From NCBI GenBank assembly GCA_964601125.1, contig CAZRKB010000009.1, positions 1 through 23,004 on the forward strand: a DNA stretch of 23,004 nucleotides. Direction: 5' to 3'. Source of the stretch: DATDVC01 sp964601125 (GTDB lineage Bacteria; Patescibacteriota; Minisyncoccia; Phycocordibacterales; WO2-35-19). Below the pieces are notes generated by a model. The model did not search any database. It worked only from the letters and a program-made list of their open reading frames with translations, and was not told the DNA's origin. Shown here piece by piece: positions 12,107 to 17,556 of this stretch. Positions within the stretch are counted from its first letter, which is position 1. Each line of letters begins with the position of its first letter. The position numbers and the translations under genes were made by a program.

Positions 12107-13357
12107 ATGAACTGGAAAGAACTTCAAAAAATATCTTGGCCACACTTCTTGTCTATATCGATAGATAGATTTTTTGCTAAAAAAACCAGAAGCATGATAA
12201 GAAAAGTTTCTGCTTTTATAGCTCTCATATCATTTGCTCTATCTTTCAATTCCTCAATACTTTATTTTGGCAAAACAGACGCCATGTTTTTCTTATTCGC
12301 CGATCTTTATTTGGTGCTATTTTTCTTGGAGGTGTTTTACAGGTCAATGTCAAATGAGGGTATAAAAACAAGGGTAAGTGAAAGTTTTGTAGATGAAAAC
12401 ATAAAGCTAGACCACGCTCTTTCCTACCTTTTATATGATACAGATGAAATAGATGTGTCACGCGCGCTGTTTGAGACGGAAATAGGCAAAAGAATTTTTA
12501 AGCAGGCCGGAGTTACTATTGATGAAAAAAATAGTTTTGTTTATGGCAACCGCATACCCATAATAGCTTCGTCTCTAAACCTTCCCGAAGGTTACATAAA
12601 TCTCCCTGTTTACGTCGGAGCGATATACGACGCTGATAAAGAGGTAAGGAGTTTTTTGAGTGAGGCAGGCAAAGACAGGCAAAACTTTGTAAGTGCGGCT
12701 TCTCTCGTGTCAAAATCTTGGGCGGAGGAGAGAAGGCAAGAAAGATTTTGGGGGAGGGAAAGTCTTGGAGCCATACCATCTATAGGGTCAATGCTACTCT
12801 TGAGTTCTGTAAAGGGGTCAATAAAATCAAAATTTGTATCTAAGATGCCTCTTTCTGAGCTAGTTTTCGACTCAGCTTTATCGGATGAAGGAGTTGCTTT
12901 GGTGGAGGAGGCGCTCGAAAAAAATGCTTGGGCAAACGCGCTTATAGTTTCAGACGATCCCACCCTTTCATTTGATTGTTTAAAAAAGCTTGCAAGAAAG
13001 ATTGAGCTTGGCTCAAGCCTACCTTCGCTTGAGCATAGGCCACTGCAACGTTTTGAATGGAAGGAATTTTTAGATGAAATGCAGAAAGTGGGGTGGCAAA
13101 AAGAAGCAATAGAAAAAGCTATCCAAAAAATATTTAAAGAGGTGAGTGGTACTAGAAGTATATTGTATGTGGCTGATTTGCCGGGGTTGATTTCTCGCTC
13201 AAAAGCTCTGGGGTTAAATTTGCCAGCCTTTTTATTGCCCCACCTTTCCTCCGACAGGCTACAAATAATCGCGTCTTCCTCTGTCGCTGACTACCGGTTT
13301 TTCCTCGAGACCAACCCGACTCTAAATCAAAAATTTGTGAAAATTGAGATTTCTTAA
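12107..13357 (+). CDS. membrane-anchored Clp-type AAA+ fragment without ATPase motifs
   Basis: The 416-residue product has two N-terminal membrane helices (about 34-53 and 58-78), a Clp_N-like helical region (SRALFETEIGKRIFKQAGV at 118-136), then FWGRESLGAIPSIG (214-227), close to the linker that precedes the first ATPase domain of ClpA/B/C. The rest follows the order of that domain, but the key positions are altered. LIVSDDPTLSFD (279-290) replaces the Walker A loop GEPGVGKT. SILYVADLPGLI (351-362) lacks the Walker B acidic pair. LNQKF (406-410) replaces the arginine-finger motif. The frame ends right after it, with no second half. Some Patescibacteria carry membrane-linked Clp ATPases; this looks like a non-hydrolysing relative acting as adaptor or scaffold. 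A start at TTG 12092 is possible but overlaps the gene upstream. Confidence 0.7.
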   Translation: MNWKELQKISWPHFLSISIDRFFAKKTRSMIRKVSAFIALISFALSFNSSILYFGKTDAMFFLFADLYLVLFFLEVFYRSMSNEGIKTRVSESFVDENIKLDHALSYLLYDTDEIDVSRALFETEIGKRIFKQAGVTIDEKNSFVYGNRIPIIASSLNLPEGYINLPVYVGAIYDADKEVRSFLSEAGKDRQNFVSAASLVSKSWAEERRQERFWGRESLGAIPSIGSMLLLSSVKGSIKSKFVSKMPLSELVFDSALSDEGVALVEEALEKNAWANALIVSDDPTLSFDCLKKLARKIELGSSLPSLEHRPLQRFEWKEFLDEMQKVGWQKEAIEKAIQKIFKEVSGTRSILYVADLPGLISRSKALGLNLPAFLLPHLSSDRLQIIASSSVADYRFFLETNPTLNQKFVKIEIS

Positions 13358-13381
13358 AAACGGTTCAATTTTAGCTCAATG

Positions 13382-13411
13382 TCAAAAAATGGCTTGATTA
13401 AGCATTTTTTG
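13382..13411 (+). terminator. terminator behind the Clp-like gene
   Basis: TCAAAAAATGGCTT (13382-13395) and AAGCATTTTTTGA (13400-13412) pair around GATT. The GC-containing core GCTT/AAGC is followed by six T. The A-run on the other side could make it act in both directions. Confidence 0.6.
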
Positions 13412-13420
13412 ATACACTGT

Positions 13421-13451
13421 TTGACAGTGAATTTTATTTTTATACTATAAT
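13421..13451 (+). promoter_or_regulatory. promoter of the 13457 RNA candidate
   Basis: A perfect TTGACA (13421-13426) is followed by overlapping TATACT (13441-13446, spacer 14) and TATAAT (13446-13451, spacer 19). Neither spacing is ideal, but both hexamers are consensus or nearly so. The predicted start is 13457-13458. Confidence 0.55.
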
Positions 13452-13456
13452 AATAG

Positions 13457-13592
13457 ATGAGAGACATTACGCTTCTCAACACCCCCGCGATCGAGTCGCC
13501 CAACTAGTTCTCATCACGAGAAGTGGGAGACCGACGCAGACCCGGTCCCTCGCTTGTTTGCGCTTAGCGCGATGGGCGAGGGATCTTTATTA
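13457..13592 (+). ncRNA. structured RNA candidate, possibly with a 16-codon leader peptide
   Basis: Behind the promoter lies about 130 nt rich in possible stems: GCTTCTC (13471-13477) with GAGAAGT (13518-13524) enclosing GCGA-TCGAG-TCGC (13487-13499); GGGA-GA-CC (13525-13532) with GGTCCC (13544-13549); and TCCCTCGC (13546-13553) with GCGAGGGA (13576-13583), containing GCGC-TTA-GCGC and followed by TCTTTATT. The last two share TCCC and cannot both form, as in attenuators. An ATG exactly at the predicted transcription start opens a frame of 16 codons (MRDITLLNTPAIESPN, stop at 13505-13507). I recognise no known RNA family. It is either a small RNA or an attenuator leader. Confidence 0.4.
13546..13592 (+). 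terminator. terminator-like stem at the end of the RNA candidate
   Basis: The 8-bp stem TCCCTCGC/GCGAGGGA encloses a second stem GCGC-TTA-GCGC and is followed by the T-rich ATCTTTATT. Its T-run is interrupted, so efficiency is uncertain. Confidence 0.5.
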
Positions 13593-13609
13593 AATTAAAT
13601 AAACTTTTC

Positions 13610-13618
13610 TTATCCACA
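13610..13618 (+). promoter_or_regulatory. perfect DnaA-box sequence
   Basis: TTATCCACA, the consensus DnaA box, occurs once in an AT-rich stretch. It lies where the -35 of the downstream TATAAT would be expected, so DnaA could regulate that promoter. There is no cluster of boxes, so an origin is not supported. Confidence 0.4.
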
Positions 13619-13628
13619 GATTTGTTTT

Positions 13629-13634
13629 TATAAT
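13629..13634 (+). promoter_or_regulatory. -10 element before the small gene at 13726
   Basis: A perfect TATAAT; the expected -35 position is TTTCTT, a poor match that partly overlaps the DnaA box. Predicted start near 13641, giving a leader of about 85 nt that contains a strong hairpin. Confidence 0.5.
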
Positions 13635-13689
13635 GTTGACAGATTTTTGAGGGATGACAGTCTTGATGGTAGTAGTACAATTCAATTTC

Positions 13690-13710
13690 CCCCCACACTG
13701 GGTGTGGGGG
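13690..13710 (+). promoter_or_regulatory. 9-bp hairpin directly upstream of an SD
   Basis: CCCCCACAC (13690-13698) and GTGTGGGGG (13702-13710) form a perfect stem with a 3-nt loop. GAGGAG at 13714-13719 follows after three bases. The stem could control access to the ribosome site or protect the transcript. Confidence 0.55.
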
Positions 13711-13725
13711 ATAGAGGAGTTTGAG

Positions 13726-13839
13726 ATGCCTTTCAAGATTGTATGGAGTCGGCCAAAAGCCGCCTCCGCCTCCGCTGACTGTTTCGGAATCGGCGCCACT
13801 GGCGTCGGATCCGGTGTCGCTGTGACCTTCACGGCCTGA
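13726..13839 (+). CDS. possible 37-residue small protein
   Basis: The ATG at 13726 is preceded at a 6-nt spacing by GAGGAG (13714-13719). The frame encodes MPFKIVWSRPKAASASADCF followed by a glycine/alanine/valine-rich tail ending VAVTFTA, and stops at TGA 13839. The same frame stays open upstream to ATG 13654, but that start has an SD-like GAGGG at zero spacing and would translate through the hairpin. A terminator follows 15 bases after the stop. The GC-rich codon use resembles the other SD-carrying genes. No family is recognised. A frame on the opposite strand also spans this interval, but its start lies beside the terminator and lacks an SD. Confidence 0.4.
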   Translation: MPFKIVWSRPKAASASADCFGIGATGVGSGVAVTFTA

Positions 13840-13854
13840 CTGGACATCAGTTCT

Positions 13855-13894
13855 CAGCCCCCTTTGGTTTAGGCCATCGGGGGCTGTGTATTTT
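13855..13894 (+). terminator. Rho-independent terminator of the small gene
   Basis: CAGCCCCC (13855-13862) and GGGGGCTG (13879-13886) form a perfect 8-bp stem followed by TGTATTTT. It ends just before dus, insulating that gene from the upstream transcript. Confidence 0.7.
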
Positions 13895-13904
13895 ATGTTA
13901 GGAT

Positions 13905-15131
13905 ATGAGAATGAATAATTTTTGGCTCCATTTGGCTAAAACTTCAGTAGGTAAACCGATACTTTGTCTTGCGCCGATGGCTGATGTGACTGATAGCGCT
14001 TTCAGGTTTATTATCTCCAAATATTCAAAAGATAAATCTGTCCCGCGTAGCTTTAGCGAAGTGGGATTTGTGACTTGGACAGAATTTGTTTCGGCTGATG
14101 GTCTTGCTTTAGCGCCGGAGGAAGGTCGAAGAAAACTTTTAAAAGATTTAGAGTATAGCGAGATCGAACGGCCGATAGTCGCCCAGTTTTTTACAAGCAA
14201 ACCAGAAAATATGGAGAAGGCGGCTCGGCTAGCACTTGAACTTGGGTTTGATGGAGTGGATATCAATATGGGCTGTCCGGACAAGAGTATCGAAAAGCAG
14301 GGTGCCGGAGCTGCTTTGATTAAAAATCCTAAACTAGCGCAAGAGCTAATTTTAGCGGCAAAGCAGGGCGCAACCCTTCGACAAGCTCAGGGTCACCGAC
14401 ATCTTCCAGTGTCGGTGAAAACTCGGATTGGTTATAACAAAGACGAAATAGAAGAACCTGTCTCGACTCGGAGAGATTTATCGAGCCGAGGCGGATGGAT
14501 ACCAAATTTGCTAGAAGTTTCGCCGGCTGTTATAACAATCCACGCGCGGACAAGGAAGGAAATGTCCAAAGTTCCAGCGAGGTGGGAGCACATTAAAAGA
14601 GCGGTGGAGATAAGAGATCAAATACAAAATTTTCCTCCACCACACCTTCATAAATGCACGGATATTTCTTTGCTAAGAAATTCCTCGTGCTCGGCTCAGT
14701 CAGCCTCGCAAGGCATTTCTGAAGATATGGTTTCAGAAAATTTAAGAAAAACTCTCATCTTTGGCAATGGTGATATAGAGAGCGTAGAAGATGCTTACAA
14801 AAAAGCAAAAGAAACCGGTGCGGACGGAGTGATGCTCGGCCGCGCCATTTTCGGAAACCCGTTTCTTTTTGCTGGCTATGAACCAACTTGGCAGGAGAGG
14901 CTTTTAGTGCTTGTTGAACACATAAATCTTTTTGAAGAAAAATTCCTTGGTGTAAAAAGTTTTGCGGTCATGAAAAAACATTTTAAATCTTACTTGTCCG
15001 CCGTAGCTTTAGCGAAGGAGGATTCTCACTGGCATCATGCGGTAAAGGAATTGCGCGACAGTTTAATGACTTCTGTGGACGCAAGTCAGGCAGTCTCTAT
15101 GGTCAAAGAATTTTTGAAGCGATATAATTAA
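13905..15131 (+). CDS. dus: tRNA-dihydrouridine synthase (Dus family) with in-frame repeat insertions
   Basis: An FMN enzyme that reduces uridines in the tRNA D-loop. Family motifs are in order: LAPMADVTDSAFR (22-34), INMGCPDKSIEKQGAG (120-135, catalytic C124), VSVKTRIG (169-176), ITIHARTRKEMS (210-221), FGNGDI (286-291) and GADGVMLGRAIFGNP (305-319). At 408 residues it is long for a Dus (about 320-350). The excess coincides with five palindromic DNA elements, at about residues 46-54, 157-172, 186-196, 250-272 and 365-373. All keep the frame and leave the motifs intact. The extended -10 TGTTAGGAT (13896-13904) ends six bases before ATG 13911, so the real start may be that second methionine, leaderless. 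The specific Dus subtype (A, B or C) cannot be fixed by eye. Confidence 0.93.
   Translation: MRMNNFWLHLAKTSVGKPILCLAPMADVTDSAFRFIISKYSKDKSVPRSFSEVGFVTWTEFVSADGLALAPEEGRRKLLKDLEYSEIERPIVAQFFTSKPENMEKAARLALELGFDGVDINMGCPDKSIEKQGAGAALIKNPKLAQELILAAKQGATLRQAQGHRHLPVSVKTRIGYNKDEIEEPVSTRRDLSSRGGWIPNLLEVSPAVITIHARTRKEMSKVPARWEHIKRAVEIRDQIQNFPPPHLHKCTDISLLRNSSCSAQSASQGISEDMVSENLRKTLIFGNGDIESVEDAYKKAKETGADGVMLGRAIFGNPFLFAGYEPTWQERLLVLVEHINLFEEKFLGVKSFAVMKKHFKSYLSAVALAKEDSHWHHAVKELRDSLMTSVDASQAVSMVKEFLKRYN
14041..14066 (+). repeat. intragenic palindromic element in dus (1)
   Basis: TCCCG...TGGGA flanks the core CGTAGCTTTAGCGAAG (14046-14061), which recurs exactly at 15002-15017. It encodes the non-family segment VPRSFSEVG between ISKY and WTEFVSADGL. 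Confidence 0.75.
14374..14418 (+). repeat. intragenic element in dus (2): repeat core plus inverted copy
   Basis: The core CCCTTCGACAAGCTCAGGG (14374-14392) is followed by TCACCGACA (14393-14401), an 8-nt loop, and the exact inverted TGTCGGTGA (14410-14418). The last arm encodes part of the conserved PVSVKTR, so it is native; the first arm looks like its inverted duplicate. The insert is read as TLRQAQGHRHL. Confidence 0.8.
14461..14491 (+). repeat. intragenic palindromic element in dus (3)
   Basis: CTCGACTCG (14462-14470) is inverted as CGAGCCGAG (14482-14490) with one mismatch. It encodes STRRDLSSRGG, between the conserved RIGYNKDEIEE and WIPNLLE. Confidence 0.7.
14652..14718 (+). repeat. 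intragenic palindromic element in dus (4)
   Basis: GCACGGATATTTCTT (14656-14670), loop TGCT, and AAGAAATTCCTCGTGC (14675-14690) form a long, nearly perfect stem. AAATGC and GCATTT mark the outer ends. It encodes an insert of about 25 residues before TLIFGNGDI. Confidence 0.75.
14997..15022 (+). repeat. intragenic palindromic element in dus (5)
   Basis: TCCGCCGTAGCTTTAGCGAAG followed by GAGGA contains the second exact copy of the 16-nt core found at 14046-14061. It encodes AVALAKEDS near the C-terminus. Confidence 0.75.
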
Positions 15132-15143
15132 AACACTAATAAA

Positions 15144-15377
15144 ATGTATTCTATTCCAAGCCTCTCTTTTGATATATCAATTTCACCTGAAAAGGTTACG
15201 GGAGTTATTTTTATTGTATTTTTGGTGGCTACTATCGGTATATCCGCAATATTATTTTTCCATTGGAGCAAATATGGTTTGGGAGGGAAAGTTTTTTATG
15301 TCGCCAAAGTTTCTTACGTTCTGGTCAGCATAATCCTACTCCTCACCGCTTTTATGGGTTTAAGCTTTGCGTCTTAG
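15144..15377 (+). CDS. small two-helix membrane protein
   Basis: A 77-residue product with two clear membrane helices, about residues 19-38 (GVIFIVFLVATIGISAILFF) and 53-75 (VAKVSYVLVSIILLLTAFMG), joined by a short loop containing HWSKYGLGGK. No family is recognised. It begins 12 bases after dus and ends 17 bases before the PH-domain gene, so all three are probably co-transcribed. There is no SD. Small size leaves some doubt, but the composition is that of a real membrane protein. Confidence 0.65.
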   Translation: MYSIPSLSFDISISPEKVTGVIFIVFLVATIGISAILFFHWSKYGLGGKVFYVAKVSYVLVSIILLLTAFMGLSFAS

Positions 15378-15394
15378 TAGGTAGTTGCACGGTT

Positions 15395-15955
15395 ATGGTT
15401 TTGTCAAATCACATGATTAAACTTGAAGAAAACGAAGAGATAAAAAAAGTGATACGACGTCACTGGTTTGTTATGCTTCCAAATATACTGGTTCTATTTA
15501 TTTCTGCCTTAGCGCCAGCCTTGGCTTACTATTTCTTTTTAAATTCTGGATTTTTCCCACTCGACACAAGTGTCAAAGATATAATTGAAAATTTTGTCTC
15601 AAGGTGGCAACTTTTTGCATACTCGCTCTGGCTTTTGGCTCTGTGGATAGTCTTTTTTATCGAGTGGACCGATTATTATTTGGACCTATGGGTGGTTACT
15701 GACAGGAGGATACTCGATGCCGAGCAAAAAGGCTTTTTCCATAGAGAAGTCACAAGTTTTAGTTACAGGCAGATACAAGATATTACCGTTGAAACCAGAG
15801 GAATTTTAGAGACATTTTTAAAGTTTGGAACTCTACACATACAAACTGCCGGACATGATAGGGATATTGTAATAAAAGATGCCATTGATCCGGAAGGTGC
15901 GCGTTCGCTGGTGTTAGAACTTAGCCGTCGGCACGAACTTTTGGGAGATAAATAG
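15395..15955 (+). CDS. membrane protein with bacterial PH domain (YdbT/bPH2-like)
   Basis: From ATG 15395 the product is 186 residues. Two membrane helices (about 25-47 and 78-98) precede a C-terminal bacterial PH domain with the characteristic sequence VVTDRRILDAEQKGFFHREV, followed by SYRQIQDITVET and FGTLHIQTAG. Such proteins are common in small Gram-positive-like and CPR genomes, but their function is poorly known; membrane or envelope organisation is a guess. The frame is open further upstream to 15263, but that part overlaps the previous gene in another frame and lacks hydrophobic or domain features, so I take 15395 (or ATG 15413) as the start. The 3' end overlaps the convergent PAP2 gene by 42 bases. 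Confidence 0.8.
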   Translation: MVLSNHMIKLEENEEIKKVIRRHWFVMLPNILVLFISALAPALAYYFFLNSGFFPLDTSVKDIIENFVSRWQLFAYSLWLLALWIVFFIEWTDYYLDLWVVTDRRILDAEQKGFFHREVTSFSYRQIQDITVETRGILETFLKFGTLHIQTAGHDRDIVIKDAIDPEGARSLVLELSRRHELLGDK

Positions 15956-16387
15956 CCAAAATAACCCGATGGCGTATCCTACTAAAATGTCCTGTACATA
16001 ATGCACATCTAAATATAGGCGACTTAATCCAATTAAAATAATTAATACAAAGAGGAAAATAATGAGAGGATTTTTTAGGCGATGTTTATCGTGTTTATAA
16101 GCGTTGTAAAGCAAAAATCCATAAAGGGAAATGGCTATGGCTGCGTGTCCGGATGGGAAACTGGGTGTGCTTTCTATATAAAACGCGCCAATCGGCCTAC
16201 TGGTATTGAAAATGTATTTCAGTATCAGTACTGATATCGAGCTACCTACGACAGAAACCAAGAGTGGCCAAATCCTTGCTCTATGCTTATGCGACCAAAA
16301 CAAAAAACAGGAGAGCAGTAAAACTATTCCCGTCACCAGGTATCCTCCGGCATAAGTGACCACCAAAAACAAAAAATCCAAAATCAC
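15914..16387 (-). CDS. PAP2-family membrane phosphatase
   Basis: Integral-membrane acid phosphatase family, acting on lipid phosphates such as phosphatidic acid or undecaprenyl diphosphate. The 157-residue protein has about five membrane helices and the three-part PAP2 signature: KYIFNTSRP (about 57-65), PSFPSGHAA (75-83) and SRLYLDVHYVQD (121-132). The catalytic histidines and the arginines are all present. The start is GTG at 16387; the extended -10 TGGTACAAT ends six bases before it, suggesting a leaderless GTG-initiated message. A role in recycling the lipid carrier for wall synthesis is plausible but not shown. It diverges from the ATP synthase operon. Confidence 0.9.
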   Translation of the reverse strand: MILDFLFLVVTYAGGYLVTGIVLLLSCFLFWSHKHRARIWPLLVSVVGSSISVLILKYIFNTSRPIGAFYIESTPSFPSGHAAIAISLYGFLLYNAYKHDKHRLKNPLIIFLFVLIILIGLSRLYLDVHYVQDILVGYAIGLFWLFISQKFVPTAKF

Positions 16388-16393
16388 ATTTCA

Positions 16394-16402
16394 ATTGTAC
16401 CA
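16394..16402 (-). promoter_or_regulatory. extended -10 of the PAP2 gene
   Basis: TGGTACAAT on the minus strand (TG, one base, then TACAAT at 16399-16394) ends six bases before the GTG start. It is back to back with the ATP synthase promoter. Confidence 0.6.
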
Positions 16403-16416
16403 AACTTTGCGAAATT

Positions 16417-16445
16417 TTGACTTTGAGAGCCTGGAGGCGTAAAAT
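16417..16445 (+). promoter_or_regulatory. promoter of the ATP synthase operon
   Basis: TTGACT (16417-16422) and TAAAAT (16440-16445) are separated by 17 bases. Transcription should start near 16452, 11 nt before the first ATG, with no SD. No other promoter as good was noticed inside the operon. Confidence 0.75.
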
Positions 16446-16462
16446 AGACCTCTGTTTTTGTT

Positions 16463-16741
16463 ATGAAAAACGATCAGCAAATAAATAGCCTTAAAGAAAG
16501 TCGAGAAGTGGCAAGAAAGAAAATCTACGCTCTTGCCTTTGAGATTTTTGTTATTTTTGGTCTTCCGGCGGCTTTGGCTCTCGGTATTGGGAAGTTCTTT
16601 GATTTGTCGAGAGGTCTTCAGGTGACTCTGTTGGTGCCGGCGTTTGTGCTGAGTTGGGTTATTTTTTTTCAAAAATTCAAGAAAATAAGCGGTGAGATAA
16701 AAGATTTAAACGAAAAAATAAAAAATATTCCAGAAAAATAA
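16463..16741 (+). CDS. AtpI/AtpZ-like small membrane protein of the ATP synthase operon
   Basis: A 92-residue protein with a charged N-terminus, two membrane helices (about 22-45 and 51-70) and a charged C-terminal helix (FKKISGEIKDLNEKIKN). Position at the head of the operon, size and two-helix hairpin fit AtpI/AtpZ, which help assemble the c-ring or carry ions. Sequence similarity alone would not prove it. The gene starts 11 nt from the predicted transcription start and is followed 17 bases later by atpB. Confidence 0.7.
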   Translation: MKNDQQINSLKESREVARKKIYALAFEIFVIFGLPAALALGIGKFFDLSRGLQVTLLVPAFVLSWVIFFQKFKKISGEIKDLNEKIKNIPEK

Positions 16742-16758
16742 TTTTAAAAAAAGTTTTT

Positions 16759-17538
16759 ATGAATTTTTTGCAAATAAAAAGTGAAATACCGAACGTTGCT
16801 CCAGATATTGTTTTTAGTGTATATGGTTGGCCGATTTCAAACTCATTTCTTCTTTCTTTTTTGATCACTCTGTTTTTCATTGTTCTGTGCTTCATTACTA
16901 ACCGCGCTCTCAAGAAAGGTTATGGAAGTTTTATTGCTGTCGCCGAAATGTGTTACGAGTCGCTTGTATCTTTCTTAAAAAAACTTGGCGGGAGCGAGCG
17001 ACAAGCCAAATTTATACTCCCTATTTCTGCGTCTATTTTTATGTTTGTGGCTATTTCTAACATCATTTCTGTCATACCTGGGTTATCTAGCTTTTCTTAT
17101 GGGGGTGTACCTCTTTTTAGGACTCCCACCTCTGATTTCAACACCACTTTTGGCTTGGCCCTAGGTATGATTATCATCATCAACCTTGTTTCTCTAAGGG
17201 ATTTTGGATTTTTTGAATACTTTGGCAAATTTGTACAAATAAAGCAGGTCTTTTTAGCGTTTAAACAAGGAATAAAGGAAGGCCTCTTCGCTGTTATCAA
17301 CTTTGGCATAGGCCTCCTTGACATAATTTCTGAATTGGCGAAAATAATATCGCTTTCTTTGCGTTTGTTTGGAAACATCTACGCTGGGGAGGTCCTCATA
17401 GTCGTTCTGTTTGGAGCTCTAGCTTTTGTGGCTCCAACCCTGTGGATGTCTATGTCTATTTTGTTTGGTCTAGTCCAAGCAGTGGTTTTTTCTTCTCTAA
17501 TAACGGTTTACTACGCACAGTCTAGGAAACCGGATTAA
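16759..17538 (+). CDS. atpB: ATP synthase Fo subunit a
   Basis: The stator channel subunit through which ions reach the c-ring. The 259-residue protein has five to six membrane helices and the diagnostic SLSLRLFGNIYAGE (198-211), with the essential arginine at R202. PTSDFNTTFGLALG (123-136) corresponds to the conserved loop and helix carrying access-channel residues. A 30-residue amphipathic insert (about 146-175, DFGFFEYFGKFVQIKQVFLA) separates them. No SD. Confidence 0.96.
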   Translation: MNFLQIKSEIPNVAPDIVFSVYGWPISNSFLLSFLITLFFIVLCFITNRALKKGYGSFIAVAEMCYESLVSFLKKLGGSERQAKFILPISASIFMFVAISNIISVIPGLSSFSYGGVPLFRTPTSDFNTTFGLALGMIIIINLVSLRDFGFFEYFGKFVQIKQVFLAFKQGIKEGLFAVINFGIGLLDIISELAKIISLSLRLFGNIYAGEVLIVVLFGALAFVAPTLWMSMSILFGLVQAVVFSSLITVYYAQSRKPD

Positions 17539-17556
17539 TATTAATTTGTAAATTTT

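Noticed and set aside
13584..13640. Replication origin suggested by a DnaA box in AT-rich DNA
   Set aside because: Only one perfect box and no dnaA, dnaN or gidA/rnpA context; kept only as a possible regulatory site.
13590..13847. 85-codon frame on the minus strand across the small-gene region
   Set aside because: Its start lies beside the terminator stem, it has no SD or promoter, and its C-terminal half comes from an AT-rich noncoding-looking stretch. The plus strand has matching expression signals.
15263..15394. N-terminal extension of the PH-domain protein
   Set aside because: It overlaps the preceding membrane-protein gene in another frame and shows no domain-like sequence; ATG 15395 fits the two-helix plus PH layout.
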